Positions 25,398 through 35,199 of a stretch of 64,000 bases of DNA are shown piece after piece. The stretch comes from Paludibacteraceae bacterium (GTDB lineage: Bacteria > Bacteroidota > Bacteroidia > Bacteroidales > Paludibacteraceae): NCBI GenBank assembly GCA_024400125.1, contig JAKSNG010000003.1:1-64000 (forward strand). The letters are read 5' to 3'. Position 1 is the stretch's first letter. Every line of letters begins with the position of its first letter. The notes under the pieces were generated by a model. The model was not told the origin of the DNA and did no database searches. It worked only from the letters and a program-made list of their open reading frames with translations. The position numbers were made by a program, and so were the translations under genes.

Positions 25398-26653
25398 GCT
25401 GTCGGTATTAATACAAATAGTTTATCGCCGCGACGTATAATCTTATCGGTTTTGAGCGCAAATAGTTCTCCTTGATTAACAACGGATGTTTCTTCCCCAG
25501 CATCATTATGAATGGCCTTGGCAACCATTTCGTATGCACCAGTTGTTTCACCAGTAATCAGTAATTCGTCTCCTTCTTTAAGAGCTTTGATGGCTTCCAA
25601 CTTGAACTCTGCGACCAGAATGTTCTTGAAGAAATTGGTGCATGTTCCAGCAAATACTTTCTTTCGCGTGGCTTGGCTACCATACTCATGATTCCATTCA
25701 CCTAATCGCTGGCCTTGATAATAACCATCCCAAAAACCTCGATTAAATACGCGTGCTAAACGGGTATTCCAATCGGCAATCTTGGACTCAATGGCTGACG
25801 TGGAATATTCTCCTGCTTGCCAGGCATCAACCGCCTCTTTGTAGCAAGAGACAACAGTCTTAACATATTCAGCACCACGTGCACGTCCTTCAATCTTGAG
25901 AACTCGTACACCAGCATCCAGCATCTTATTGAGAAAATGAATCGTCTTTAAATCTTTTGGGGACATAATATACTGATTGTCCACTTCTAATTCCAAATCA
26001 GATTCTTTATCCTTCACAATGTAGCCACGGCGGCATACTTGCATACATGCACCACGATTAGCACTGGCACCTAAGTTATTCAAACTCAAGTAACATTTAC
26101 CACTAACTGCCATACACAGTGCACCATGACAAAACATTTCTATTTGGATTCGTTCACCTTTGCGACCGCGTATGTCTTGCGCAATGATATCTTGATGAAT
26201 AGCGGCTACTTGGCTCATGTTGAGTTCACGCGCCAGAACCACCACGTCTGCAAATTGAGCATAAAATCGCAATGCTTCCGTATTAGCGATATTCAGTTGT
26301 GTAGATAGGTGAACTTCTACGCCCACTTCGTTAGCATATTGCATGACAGCGATATCACTGGCAATAATAGCATCCACTCCCGCTAATTTCGCATGATCCA
26401 CAATAGTACGCATCAAAGCTAAGTCTTCGGGATACATCACAGTGTTTAATGTGAGATAAGTCTTAACTCCTGCTTCGCGACAGATGGATACAATCTTATG
26501 CATATCATCGGTAGTAAAATTTGCCGATGAACGAGCACGCATATTAAGGTGTTCAATACCAAAATATACACTATTGGCGCCAGCTTCGATAGCCGCTGCC
26601 AAACTCTCCCAGCACCCTACAGGTGCCATAATATTGATGGGATAGTCTTCCAT
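25394..26653 (-). CDS. Peptidase U32 family protein
   Basis: 419 residues: IMAPVGCWESLAAAIEAGAN at the start, VDAIIASDIAVMQ, VHLSTQLNIAN, the cysteine-containing MFCHGALCMAVSGKCYLS and GACMQVCRRGY, and MSPKDLKTI with LKIEGRARGAEYV. Members such as RlhA and TrhP hydroxylate RNA and need an Fe-S cluster, for which the four clustered cysteines are suitable; true peptidase activity is doubtful. The start at 26653 (MEDYPINIM) is preferred because asd ends at 26665. Confidence 0.9.
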   Translation of the reverse strand: MEDYPINIMAPVGCWESLAAAIEAGANSVYFGIEHLNMRARSSANFTTDDMHKIVSICREAGVKTYLTLNTVMYPEDLALMRTIVDHAKLAGVDAIIASDIAVMQYANEVGVEVHLSTQLNIANTEALRFYAQFADVVVLARELNMSQVAAIHQDIIAQDIRGRKGERIQIEMFCHGALCMAVSGKCYLSLNNLGASANRGACMQVCRRGYIVKDKESDLELEVDNQYIMSPKDLKTIHFLNKMLDAGVRVLKIEGRARGAEYVKTVVSCYKEAVDAWQAGEYSTSAIESKIADWNTRLARVFNRGFWDGYYQGQRLGEWNHEYGSQATRKKVFAGTCTNFFKNILVAEFKLEAIKALKEGDELLITGETTGAYEMVAKAIHNDAGEETSVVNQGELFALKTDKIIRRGDKLFVLIPTA

Positions 26654-26664
26654 GTGCTTTTTCT

Positions 26665-27663
26665 TTATTGACGAATAACCCATTCGGCTATTTGTACGGC
26701 ATTTAGGGCTGCTCCCTTGCGAATCTGGTCACTTACGCACCAGAAAGTGAGCCCATTGGGATTAGCGATATCTTGTCTAACGCGTCCAACAAATACGTCA
26801 TCTTGACCACTTAGATACAGAGGCATCGGATACACGTTGTTCATCGGTTCATCCATTAAGACGCAACCTGGTTCTTTAGCAAAGGCTTGCTTGGCTTCTT
26901 CTATGGATATAGGATGTTCTGTTTCAACCCATACTGCTTCAGAGTGGCATCGTAGTGACGGAACACGCACACATGTTGCACTGACTGACATATCGCTATG
27001 GAAAATCTTACGCGTCTCATGATGCATTTTCATTTCCTCACGTGTGTAGTCATTATCCAAGAATACGTCGATATGTGGAATCACGTTGTATGCCAATTGA
27101 TGAGCAAACTTCTTCACGGTTACCGTTTCGTTATTCAGCACTTCACGGTATTGTTGTTCGAGTTCAGCCATCGCTTGTGCACCAGCTCCACTTGCAGCTT
27201 GATAAGTTGCTACGTGGATACGACGAATGGGACTAATCTGTGCAATAGCATGTAATGGTAATGCCATCACAATCGTACTGCAATTAGGGTTTGCAATAAT
27301 ACCACGTGGGCGATTGCCAGCATCTACTATATTAACCTCTGGTACAACTAATGGTACATCTTCATCCATACGAAACGCGGATGAGTTGTCAATCATAACA
27401 GCACCATAACGCGTAATGTCCTTCGCATATTCTTTAGACACGCTACCACCAGCAGATACAAAGGCAATATCCACTCCCTTGAACAGGTCTCCGTGTTGCA
27501 GTTCTTGAACTACATACTTATGACCTTGAAAATCATACGAACTGCCAGCACTACGAGACGAACCAAATAATCTCAGTTCATCAACAGGAAAAGCGCGTTC
27601 ATTCAGTACCTTCATTAATTCCTGTCCAACAGCTCCAGATGCTCCTACAATAGCTACGACCAT
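26665..27663 (-). CDS. asd: Aspartate-semialdehyde dehydrogenase
   Basis: 332 residues. Asd reduces aspartyl phosphate on the way to lysine/DAP, threonine and methionine. NADP-binding [27 protein letters not shown], catalytic Cys in [20 protein letters not shown] and catalytic His in [12 protein letters not shown] are seen. The ATG at 27663 overlaps the last codons of fabF by 10 bp, a tight operon junction. Confidence 0.96.
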   Translation of the reverse strand: MVVAIVGASGAVGQELMKVLNERAFPVDELRLFGSSRSAGSSYDFQGHKYVVQELQHGDLFKGVDIAFVSAGGSVSKEYAKDITRYGAVMIDNSSAFRMDEDVPLVVPEVNIVDAGNRPRGIIANPNCSTIVMALPLHAIAQISPIRRIHVATYQAASGAGAQAMAELEQQYREVLNNETVTVKKFAHQLAYNVIPHIDVFLDNDYTREEMKMHHETRKIFHSDMSVSATCVRVPSLRCHSEAVWVETEHPISIEEAKQAFAKEPGCVLMDEPMNNVYPMPLYLSGQDDVFVGRVRQDIANPNGLTFWCVSDQIRKGAALNAVQIAEWVIRQ

Positions 27664-28910
27664 TTTTTGAAGACTAAGCAAACGTTATGACCACCAAAAG
27701 CAAAGTTATTGGATATTGCATATTGTATATCACGACGCTGAGCTTTATTAAAGGTGAAGTTCAATTTATAATCAATGTTCTCATCATCGTCTCCTTCTTC
27801 GTGGTTAATGGTGGGAGGAACAATACCATCCTTCAATGCCATGGCACAAGCTACGGCTTCTACGGCGCCAGTTGCCCCCACTAAATGTCCTGTCATAGAC
27901 TTAGTGGAGTCGATATTCAGTTTATACGCATGTTCTCCAAAAACCTGCTTAATGGCGTTCAACTCAGCAATATCACCAAGAGATGTTGATGTTCCGTGTG
28001 TGTTGATATAATCAACATCTTCTGGTTTAATATGTGCATCTGCCAATGCATCTTCCATCACGCGTGCAGCTCCCTCGCCTTCAGGATTAGGAGCGGTCAT
28101 GTGATAGGCATCAGATGTCATACCACAACCTACTACTTCTGCATAGATTTTTGCACCACGTGATTTGGCGTGTTCATATTCTTCCAAAATCAAACATGCT
28201 GCTCCTTCTGCCAATACAAACCCATCACGAGATTTAGAGAAAGGACGACTGGCTGTTTCGGGCGAGTCATTACGTGTGGAAATAGCATGCATCGAATTGA
28301 ATCCACCTATGCCAGAATAGGTTATATCTGCATCAGCGCCACCAGTAACAATAATCTCCGAACGACCTAAACGAATCGCATCAAATGCTTGACCAATAGC
28401 ATGAGCAGAACTGGAACAAGCGGATGTTACAGCAAAACTGATACCCTTGAGACCAAACACCATAGATATATGCCCAGCACCCATGCTATGCAACGATTTT
28501 GGAATATAGAAAGGGCTAAAACGCGGAGTCCCGTCTCCTGCACCATACGCCATACTATCCTCTTCAAAACTATGTAATCCTCCCATACCGCTACCCCAAA
28601 TAACACCAATGCGGTTGCGGTTCTCGTGCTCTAAATCCAAACCAGAATCTTCTAAAGCCTCCTTGGCTACCCATACAGAGAACTGCGCGTAACGGTCTAA
28701 TTTCCGGGATTCTTTGCGATCTAAAAGAGAAGAAATATCAAATTCTTTCACTTCTCCTGCAAAATGAGTCTTGTATAAAGTGGTGTCAAACTGTGTAATC
28801 TCAGCAATGCCACTTTTACCTTCAATCATGGATTTCCACGTGCTTTGAAGGTCATTTCCAATAGGAGTCAATGCCCCCATTCCTGTAATTACTACTCGTT
28901 TTAATTCCAT
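27654..28910 (-). CDS. fabF: 3-oxoacyl-ACP synthase II
   Basis: 418 residues. FabF extends acyl-ACP by two carbons in type II fatty acid synthesis. The start [18 protein letters not shown] is typical; the Cys-His-His triad is in [24 protein letters not shown] and [12 protein letters not shown]. acpP lies 72 bp upstream, the usual pair. It continues into asd without a gap. Confidence 0.97.
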   Translation of the reverse strand: MELKRVVITGMGALTPIGNDLQSTWKSMIEGKSGIAEITQFDTTLYKTHFAGEVKEFDISSLLDRKESRKLDRYAQFSVWVAKEALEDSGLDLEHENRNRIGVIWGSGMGGLHSFEEDSMAYGAGDGTPRFSPFYIPKSLHSMGAGHISMVFGLKGISFAVTSACSSSAHAIGQAFDAIRLGRSEIIVTGGADADITYSGIGGFNSMHAISTRNDSPETASRPFSKSRDGFVLAEGAACLILEEYEHAKSRGAKIYAEVVGCGMTSDAYHMTAPNPEGEGAARVMEDALADAHIKPEDVDYINTHGTSTSLGDIAELNAIKQVFGEHAYKLNIDSTKSMTGHLVGATGAVEAVACAMALKDGIVPPTINHEEGDDDENIDYKLNFTFNKAQRRDIQYAISNNFAFGGHNVCLVFKKWS

Positions 28911-28982
28911 ATTATTTAGTAACAAGTTACGAGTTCACAGTCACCTGCAAACTCGTAAAATACATAAATTTTCTACGCTCCG

Positions 28983-29219
28983 TTATGCAAGCGCTTTTTC
29001 AATGTAAGCAACAACGTCACCTACTGTTTTAATCTTCTGAGTCTCTTCGTCTGGGATAGTTACATTGAACTCTTTCTCTAACTCCATAATTAACTCCACT
29101 GTATCCAGTGAGTCAGCGTTCAAATCCGCAGCAAAACTTGCGTCCATTGTTACTTGAGCTTCATTCGCACCCAGTTTGTCAACTACGATTGCTTTTACTT
29201 TTTCTTCAATTTCTGACAT
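28983..29219 (-). CDS. acpP: Acyl carrier protein
   Basis: 78 residues, very acidic, with the phosphopantetheine serine in [16 protein letters not shown]. It carries acyl chains for FabF and other enzymes. A perfect promoter lies just upstream, so acpP opens the minus-strand run toward trmD. Confidence 0.98.
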   Translation of the reverse strand: MSEIEEKVKAIVVDKLGANEAQVTMDASFAADLNADSLDTVELIMELEKEFNVTIPDEETQKIKTVGDVVAYIEKALA

Positions 29220-29283
29220 AGTCGTAAGTATTAAAATGTTAATATTTTCTAACTCGAATTTTCCCTATTTGCAAAAAACGCTG

Positions 29284-29315
29284 CAAAGGTACTGCTTTTT
29301 TTTGAATTATGCAAA
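29284..29315 (-). promoter_or_regulatory. Promoter of acpP
   Basis: Minus strand: TTTG (29315-29312), 20-bp spacer, TACCTTTG (29291-29284). A complete Bacteroidetes consensus, as expected for a highly expressed gene. Confidence 0.85.
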
Positions 29316-29324
29316 TCTTTGGCA

Positions 29325-29342
29325 AAAAAATGCGCATTTTTT
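29325..29342. terminator. 18-bp palindrome at the end of mutL
   Basis: AAAAAATGCGCATTTTTT is a perfect palindrome that overlaps the mutL stop codon (29341-29343). It may be a weak terminator for mutL or a protein-binding site upstream of the acpP promoter. Confidence 0.4.
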
Positions 29343-31131
29343 AGAATCTGCTGTCTAATTCTTCAACCTTCCATTCGCAAACAATCACTTTCCCATCTGG
29401 TAAAACGCGATAATTGGATAGTGCAAATAACCGTTCAATTAAATCATGTGCCTCCTCATCGGTTAGTTTCTTTCCGTATGGGATAGCGGTGTCCTCAGCT
29501 AAAGATAATGCTATTTGCTCTTCCCATTGTTGCTGAGCAGAAATACCCGTTTCCCGTACACAATGGATAATCTTATTCAATGTGGCCACGGCATGATCTA
29601 CACTCAACAAAGCAGGGATGCCAACAATATTATAACTATTTTTACTAAACTGCTCCAACTCAAAACCTACATATCGCAAATCAGACAATAGTGTGTCCAC
29701 GAGTTTCATATCTTCCGTATTGAGTTCTAATAACTCTGGAAACAAGAGTTGTTGAGATACACCTTTTTGATCCCTAATCTGATGTTGATACTGTTCGTAC
29801 AACACGCGAATATGTGCGCGGTGATGATTGACAATAAATAATCCAGCGCGGTAAGGAACGAATATGTACTTGCCTCGATACGTATAAGGTTGTACTTCGC
29901 TTAGTGAGGTCTCAAACAAATCTTCTTTTTGTTGCTCGTAAGTGGGTTTCGTTGGGATATTTGACCCCGACGGATAAAGTGTTTCCCACCCCTTATAATT
30001 ATCGCGTGCGCGCGCGCTCGTAGGGTGAAATGGATTATAATTGGGATCAAAGACTACTTTCGGTATATCTGCCACTTGTTTCGTAGATGTAGGCATCTCT
30101 ATTTCTCCTGCCCGATCAAAATCAAGTGAAGGTGCGATATTAAACTTACCCAATGCTTCGCGTACGGTCGCTAACACAATTTGAAAAATTGTCTGCTCGT
30201 CTTGGAACTTAATTTCCGTCTTAGTCGGATGGATGTTAACGTCTATCCACTGTGGATTGATATCAAAATAGATAAAATACGATGGATTATAATCGCCAGG
30301 CACCATTCCACTATAAGCCGTCATCACTGCTTTATGAAAATAAGCATGACGCATGTAACGTCCGTTCACAAAGAAATATTGTTGCGCATTCTTACTGGCA
30401 GCTTCTGGCTTTCCTACAAATCCACGAATAGACACTAATTCTGTGTCGCTTTTAATATCCACTAAATTACCTGTATAAGCTTTATTGCCTTTCCCGAAAA
30501 CGGCTTCAATGCGTTGTTTTTCGGTTCCTGCTGGCAATTCCATCAGCACTTCATCATTGCTCACGAACGTGAACTGCACGTGTGGATACACCAACACGAT
30601 ATGATAAAATTCCGTCAGCAGATTACGTAACTCTGTTTGGTCTGTTTTGAGAAATTTGCGCCGAACAGGAACATTAAAAAAGAGGTTTTTAACTTTAAAA
30701 TTAGTTCCAACTGGACACAGACAAGCTTCTTGTCGTATGACATCACTCCCTGCAATTTCTAAAAAAGTGCCAATCTCATCTTCTTTTCTACGTGTCTGAA
30801 CTTCCACTTGCGCAACAGCGCATATACTGGCCAATGCTTCACCACGGAAACCCATAGTGCGGAGTGAGAATAAGTCTTGCGCACTTTGAATCTTACTCGT
30901 TGCATGACGCTCAAAAGCCATACGGGCATCTGTTTCACTCATTCCTGAACCATCATCTATTACTTGCAACATGGTGCGACCTGCATCATATACAATAACC
31001 TGGATGCGACTTGCTCCTGCATCCAGACTATTCTCTACCAATTCTTTCAAGCATGAAGCTGGTCGTTGAATGACCTCGCCTGCTGCTATCTGATTGGCGA
31101 CGCTATCGGGTAATAAATGTATGATATCCAT
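29341..31131 (-). CDS. mutL: DNA mismatch repair protein MutL
   Basis: 596 residues. The GHKL ATPase motifs are LPDSVANQIAAGEVIQRPAS, ELVENSLDAGAS, DDGSGM, RHATSKI and TMGFRGEAL. The C-terminal dimerisation domain includes a metal-binding-like end (AEDTAIPYGKKLTDEEAHDLIERL), but the DQHAAHERI endonuclease motif appears as VNHHRAHIRVLYEQY, so the DQHA Asp and Gln are changed. Endonuclease activity is therefore uncertain, which matters because most non-E. coli MutL proteins nick DNA. Third gene after the TPR lipoprotein and a small membrane protein. Confidence 0.95.
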   Translation of the reverse strand: MDIIHLLPDSVANQIAAGEVIQRPASCLKELVENSLDAGASRIQVIVYDAGRTMLQVIDDGSGMSETDARMAFERHATSKIQSAQDLFSLRTMGFRGEALASICAVAQVEVQTRRKEDEIGTFLEIAGSDVIRQEACLCPVGTNFKVKNLFFNVPVRRKFLKTDQTELRNLLTEFYHIVLVYPHVQFTFVSNDEVLMELPAGTEKQRIEAVFGKGNKAYTGNLVDIKSDTELVSIRGFVGKPEAASKNAQQYFFVNGRYMRHAYFHKAVMTAYSGMVPGDYNPSYFIYFDINPQWIDVNIHPTKTEIKFQDEQTIFQIVLATVREALGKFNIAPSLDFDRAGEIEMPTSTKQVADIPKVVFDPNYNPFHPTSARARDNYKGWETLYPSGSNIPTKPTYEQQKEDLFETSLSEVQPYTYRGKYIFVPYRAGLFIVNHHRAHIRVLYEQYQHQIRDQKGVSQQLLFPELLELNTEDMKLVDTLLSDLRYVGFELEQFSKNSYNIVGIPALLSVDHAVATLNKIIHCVRETGISAQQQWEEQIALSLAEDTAIPYGKKLTDEEAHDLIERLFALSNYRVLPDGKVIVCEWKVEELDSRF

Positions 31132-31165
31132 GAGTAATTATTAACAAGGGTCAACGAAGGGTAGG

Positions 31166-31399
31166 TCAGCGCAAGAAAAAGTAGAATAGTAATCCCAAAC
31201 CTAATAATGCCACCCAGAAAATCAACTTCGATTTTTGACGTGCACGTTGAGTGGATAGATACTGCTCATGTTGCTCACGAAAACTACCGTGATGAAGACG
31301 CGCAAGTTTTTCCTTGCGCGCCTCCTTTTCCTTATCGTAATAAATGGGGCGATAGTCCCATTCACGGGGTTTATTTACTTTTGGGAATAAAACCGACAT
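31166..31399 (-). CDS. Small tail-anchored membrane protein
   Basis: 77 residues: a basic, soluble N-terminal part (FPKVNKPREWDYRPIYYD) and one C-terminal hydrophobic helix (LIFWVALLGLGLLFYFFL). Similar short proteins next to mutL occur in Bacteroidales; function unknown. Its start shares one base with the upstream stop (TAATG), and mutL begins 34 bp after its end. Confidence 0.75.
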   Translation of the reverse strand: MSVLFPKVNKPREWDYRPIYYDKEKEARKEKLARLHHGSFREQHEQYLSTQRARQKSKLIFWVALLGLGLLFYFFLR

Positions 31400-33084
31400 T
31401 ATTTAACAATTGCCAAAAAGTCAGCATCCTCTGCAAACTTAGCAAACTCAATGTCATTAGCAGCTTTTGCTTTCATGTCAGCATCGCGTGCTACAGCTAC
31501 TTTCAAGTTTGCATAAACAGCTTCACGGTCATTCGTGCGTGCTCCAACTACTGCCAACAGATATGCGGTGGTAGCATTAGGCTCTTGTACGCTGTTGAGC
31601 GTTTGACGTGCTGCTGCATAGTCCTCATCCAAAATTTGTTGAACAGCGGCATTGTTTGTTGCGCTCTTGCCGTATGCGTTCTTAGCTGCAGCATAGTCAC
31701 CCTTCATAGTGTACAGCGTTCCGAGAGCGGCATTTAAGTCTCCTTGTGTACCAGCTGCTTTACCTAAGTGCTCCTCAGCTTTTGCTAAATCATGGTCAGC
31801 CATTGCTGCAATACCTGCATTGTAGTTAACATCAGCATTGTTGGGCTCAATTTCCAAAGCTTTGCCGTAAGAACGACGAGCGTCTGCGATGTTGCCTTGT
31901 TTGAATTGAATCATACCCATGTTGTTGTATGCGCGGTAATCACCAAATTGGTTAGCTACTTGTTGGTAAATAGCCAATTTTTCTGCATCATCATTGGCCA
32001 GAGTCGCTGCATATAACATTTCTTCAACGTTGAGTTGAGCAGGATCATTCTTCATCAAGTTAGCAATCTCTTCATCAGATTTACCAATCAGGTCAATCGT
32101 CAAAATCATACGACTACGACGGAGTGCAGGAAGAATCTCGTCAGCGATGGTTTTGTAAACAGCGCTCAAGTTCTTGATTTGAGTCTCACGCTCTTCGGGG
32201 TCAGTGTACATGCTCAACACGCGCAGAACTAAGTCTTTGTCTTGGATATTGCTGTTCTCAACAGCTGCTTGGAAACCTTCCCAGTCCTCTGCTGTGATAT
32301 TGTTCTCAATAGCTGCTTCTACTTTGTCTTTCTTCATTTGCTTAGCCAAGAACTTTTGAGCATTTGCTTGACGAGCTTCAGCCAACTTAGTATTCAAGTC
32401 CATGCCACCATCAGGACTAGCATAACCGCTAACTTCCAATTTATTGATGGCTTTTCTTTCAGCCGTATCAGCATCCAAGATAGCTACTTGCAAATCCTTT
32501 ACAGCAGCACTCTTGGTCTCTGAGTTGCGCAGGTTAGATTGTTGAATCAAGAACTTAATGTCAGCTTCTTGAGTCTCTTGGATAATGCGTTGGAACTTGT
32601 CAGAAGTAACCATGCTCTTATTATCTTCAGCGGTAGCTAACTTAGCGGTTGCAACTACACCATCAGCAATCTTCAGGTCTGGCACTTCAATCACTTTCTT
32701 ACCAACTTTGGCCTCAAAACGGAGATAAAGTTCAGACTTTGCCATCTCTGGTACATAATCATAACTGCAAGATTGTGTGTATTTACCACCTTCTTTGTAA
32801 GACACCATTTTGCCATTCTCTTTAACTTTCTCACCGATGTAAGTTACTGGAGTTCCAAGAACTTCTTGACCAGCAAATTTCAACACAGGAGTAACAGTTA
32901 AAACGCCTTTCTTGTTGAATTGCTTAACGGGGAACGTGCCGGTAATATCGGCATTAACTTTGTCACCTACTACTACCAATGGACTTGGATTTACGGTGAC
33001 TTGCTCGGGTTGTGGCAATGTTTTGCCGCAGGATGTCAGCATTGCAGCGGCAATCACTGACACAAAAAATAAACTTTTTTTCAT
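31399..33084 (-). CDS. Lipoprotein with OmpA-like segment and TPR repeats
   Basis: 561 residues, lipobox MLTSCG (Cys19). Residues about 25-190 form a beta-rich N-terminal region. Around 215-255 the sequence LEVSGYASPDGGMDL and NTKLAEARQANAQKFL is OmpA-like, the peptidoglycan-associated fold. The C-terminal third has TPR-type helices (NNMGMIQFKQGNIADARRSY, EPNNADVNYNAGIAAMADHD). It is likely a periplasm-facing outer-membrane lipoprotein, perhaps linking the envelope to peptidoglycan. The start at 33084 opens the signal peptide; an earlier ATG at 33156 would put 24 extra residues before it. Confidence 0.8.
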   Translation of the reverse strand: MKKSLFFVSVIAAAMLTSCGKTLPQPEQVTVNPSPLVVVGDKVNADITGTFPVKQFNKKGVLTVTPVLKFAGQEVLGTPVTYIGEKVKENGKMVSYKEGGKYTQSCSYDYVPEMAKSELYLRFEAKVGKKVIEVPDLKIADGVVATAKLATAEDNKSMVTSDKFQRIIQETQEADIKFLIQQSNLRNSETKSAAVKDLQVAILDADTAERKAINKLEVSGYASPDGGMDLNTKLAEARQANAQKFLAKQMKKDKVEAAIENNITAEDWEGFQAAVENSNIQDKDLVLRVLSMYTDPEERETQIKNLSAVYKTIADEILPALRRSRMILTIDLIGKSDEEIANLMKNDPAQLNVEEMLYAATLANDDAEKLAIYQQVANQFGDYRAYNNMGMIQFKQGNIADARRSYGKALEIEPNNADVNYNAGIAAMADHDLAKAEEHLGKAAGTQGDLNAALGTLYTMKGDYAAAKNAYGKSATNNAAVQQILDEDYAAARQTLNSVQEPNATTAYLLAVVGARTNDREAVYANLKVAVARDADMKAKAANDIEFAKFAEDADFLAIVK

Positions 33085-33185
33085 AATTACAAAAACAGAT
33101 AAAATAGTTAATGTATATTTTTTAGTTAGTAGCGTCTTAGTGCATTTGAAATGCATTTTTTAGCGCAAATTTTCATTACAGGCCG

Positions 33186-33217
33186 CAAAATTACATAAAA
33201 AAAACGAAACGTGCAAC
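33186..33217 (-). promoter_or_regulatory. Promoter of the TPR lipoprotein gene
   Basis: Minus strand: -7 box TAATTTTG (33193-33186) with a GTTG (33217-33214) at the -33 position after 20 bp. It leaves a leader of about 100 nt before the start codon. Confidence 0.55.
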
Positions 33218-33233
33218 TTTTTTGCGATTTTTT

Positions 33234-33264
33234 TTCGTTTTTTTGCAAAAAAAGTGTATCTTTG
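33234..33264 (+). promoter_or_regulatory. Promoter of the 33288 lipoprotein gene
   Basis: TATCTTTG 33257-33264 is a perfect -7 box; the -33 region is TTCG at 33234-33237, one mismatch. The two promoters are divergent, with their -7 boxes about 64 bp apart. Confidence 0.6.
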
Positions 33265-33287
33265 CACCCTGATTTGAAAAAATAGGT

Positions 33288-33995
33288 ATGAAAACACGAA
33301 AAATAATCATTTTTTTAAGCTGCATCATAGGTGGCATAGTTTGTTCATGCACCTCACCCCACCCCTCTGTAGCAGAACTGCGTGCGTCGAAACGGGCAAA
33401 AGACAGTATAGCGCTGTTCCAACAAGAGCGCACACTCGCTTATACAGATTCGCTATTGCAAGTCACGCTCCCACAAATAGACCCGTTATTGAAGACGTTC
33501 GTGTATGAGAAGAATGACCGCTATCAAGATCATGGTTATTACGTGCACCGCCTGCTGCGCACTACTGCACATATTCAACATAATTACTTGCAGGCACAGG
33601 TGTGTGATGACCGTCAATTGGTACTCAAAAGTCATTACTATGGTTCATCTGCCATTGCTCACACCACCATCTCGCTCTCTGTGGACGATAATACCAACCA
33701 TTGGTCTGGCTCACTACATTCGTTTCAGAATGAAGGACATTACGAAATCCTAACTCTCTCGCACGATGATGCCATGGAGGCATTGCGCTTTATTGACGCT
33801 TTTGCTGCATCACGCATTCGAGTCACTCTTTCCGGAAAAAGACAATATAACTACTATCTTCCCGATGTCGAGAAACAAGCATTGGTGCAAACGTTACAGT
33901 TGGCAGTTTTGATGAATGATATACATCAACTCGAGACACAATTGCGTCAAACGTCCATTCAGGTCGAAAAATATAAAAAAAGATTGGAAAAATAA
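33288..33995 (+). CDS. Lipoprotein of unknown function
   Basis: 235 residues with lipobox IVCSC (Cys21 region). The body is mixed alpha/beta with a predicted coiled coil at the end (LETQLRQTSIQVEKYKKRLEK). I do not recognise the family. It has its own promoter and lies 63 bp before an SRPBCC gene that also has its own promoter. Confidence 0.7.
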   Translation: MKTRKIIIFLSCIIGGIVCSCTSPHPSVAELRASKRAKDSIALFQQERTLAYTDSLLQVTLPQIDPLLKTFVYEKNDRYQDHGYYVHRLLRTTAHIQHNYLQAQVCDDRQLVLKSHYYGSSAIAHTTISLSVDDNTNHWSGSLHSFQNEGHYEILTLSHDDAMEALRFIDAFAASRIRVTLSGKRQYNYYLPDVEKQALVQTLQLAVLMNDIHQLETQLRQTSIQVEKYKKRLEK

Positions 33996-34002
33996 CGAAA
34001 TA

Positions 34003-34034
34003 TTTGCAAGTTTCAAAAAAAAGTTGTATCTTTG
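34003..34034 (+). promoter_or_regulatory. Promoter of the SRPBCC-psd pair
   Basis: TTTG 34003-34006, 20-bp spacer, TATCTTTG 34027-34034. It places the start of the next gene at 34059 rather than at an earlier in-frame ATG at 34032. Confidence 0.75.
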
Positions 34035-34058
34035 CGCCCAAATTGTGATAATAGGCTT

Positions 34059-34490
34059 ATGGCAGAACAAAAATACGAAAGTCATATTGAATCGATAACC
34101 GCCCCGGTGTCGCATGTATATGCGGTGCTGAGTAATCTGCAGAACTTGGAGCGTGTGCGCGATCTTATTCCGCAAGATAAGGTGCAGGAAATGGAAATAT
34201 CTACGGATTGTGTCCGTATTAAAGTAGATGGATTAGGGCAAAAAATAACCTTGCGTATTGTCGAAAGTGTCGAAAATGATACAATTAAGTTCGGCATCGA
34301 TAATTTGCCCATGCAGATGAACTTTTGGATTCAAATGAAATCGGTTGCTCCTTCTGATACACGTATCAAATTGACTCTGAAAGCCGATATTCCTATAATG
34401 TTCCGCATGATGCTGGATAAAAAGATTCAACAGGGCATTAACGACGCCGCGGTGATGCTCTCTCAATTCCCTTATTCTCAATGGCAATGA
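34059..34490 (+). CDS. SRPBCC/START-like domain protein
   Basis: 143 residues starting MAEQKYESHIESITAP. The order of segments (VSHVYAVLSNLQNLERVRD, VRIKVDGLGQKITLRIVE, RIKLTLKADIPIMFRMML, terminal helix DKKIQQGINDAAVMLSQFP) fits the helix-grip fold of SRPBCC proteins, which bind hydrophobic ligands. It overlaps psd by ATGA, suggesting a link to lipid handling, which is inference. Confidence 0.75.
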   Translation: MAEQKYESHIESITAPVSHVYAVLSNLQNLERVRDLIPQDKVQEMEISTDCVRIKVDGLGQKITLRIVESVENDTIKFGIDNLPMQMNFWIQMKSVAPSDTRIKLTLKADIPIMFRMMLDKKIQQGINDAAVMLSQFPYSQWQ

Positions 34491-35173
34491 AAAGACCACA
34501 CATTCATCGTGAAGGGCGCAACGCCATTATCGGTTTAACCCTTCTTATTTTCGCCATCAATGTGACGGTGTATCTGCTCTTTGTTCGTCATAATAACGAG
34601 CATAGCTGGATATTAGCCCTCTCGTTGGTTGTTGCAGCCATTTTATTAGTCTTCGTTACGTATTTCTTTCGCAACCCTGTGCGCGTGATTGACGTGGATG
34701 ATCCCAATTTTATTATTGCGCCAGCAGACGGTCGCGTCGTGGTGGTTGAGCCAACGGATGAAAACGAGTACTTCCATGAACGTAAACTGCAAGTCAGTAT
34801 CTTCATGTCTCCGTTTAATGTGCATGCTAATTGGTATCCCATAGAAGGGGATATTATCGTTTCCGAACATCAAAAAGGTCACCATAAAGGTGCTTGGTTA
34901 CCCAAATCGTCAACGGAGAACGAACGCTCACTCGTCGTCATAGAAACACCAAACAAAGTGCGTATCGCTATTCGTCAAATCGCTGGCGCAATGGCGCGGC
35001 GCATCGTCACTTATGCCAAAGTGGGCAAACAGTCGCATCGTAATACTCACCTCGGATTCATCAAACTCGGCTCACGAGTAGATATGTATCTACCACTCGA
35101 TACCGAGATGTTTGTGCAGGTTGGTGAATCGGTTCGTGGTAATGAGACTATTATTGGACGCCTCGCAGAATAA
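34487..35173 (+). CDS. psd: Phosphatidylserine decarboxylase proenzyme
   Basis: 228 residues, the short archaeal/Bacteroidota type. Psd makes phosphatidylethanolamine. Two N-terminal helices (AIIGLTLLIFAINVTVYLL, ILALSLVVAAILLVF) anchor it; PADGRVVVVEP, FMSPFNVHANWYPIEG and the self-cleavage GS of KLGSRVDMYLP, which yields the pyruvoyl group, are present. The start at 34487 overlaps the previous stop (ATGA). pssA does not follow as it often does; deoC does. Confidence 0.95.
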   Translation: MKRPHIHREGRNAIIGLTLLIFAINVTVYLLFVRHNNEHSWILALSLVVAAILLVFVTYFFRNPVRVIDVDDPNFIIAPADGRVVVVEPTDENEYFHERKLQVSIFMSPFNVHANWYPIEGDIIVSEHQKGHHKGAWLPKSSTENERSLVVIETPNKVRIAIRQIAGAMARRIVTYAKVGKQSHRNTHLGFIKLGSRVDMYLPLDTEMFVQVGESVRGNETIIGRLAE

Positions 35174-35199
35174 TTATTAACCCTAAAAATATTACAATC

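Noticed and set aside
28830-28850. TTCCACGTGC inside fabF as a second parS site
   Set aside because: Only the left half and the CACGTG core match; the right arm diverges and lies in conserved coding sequence.
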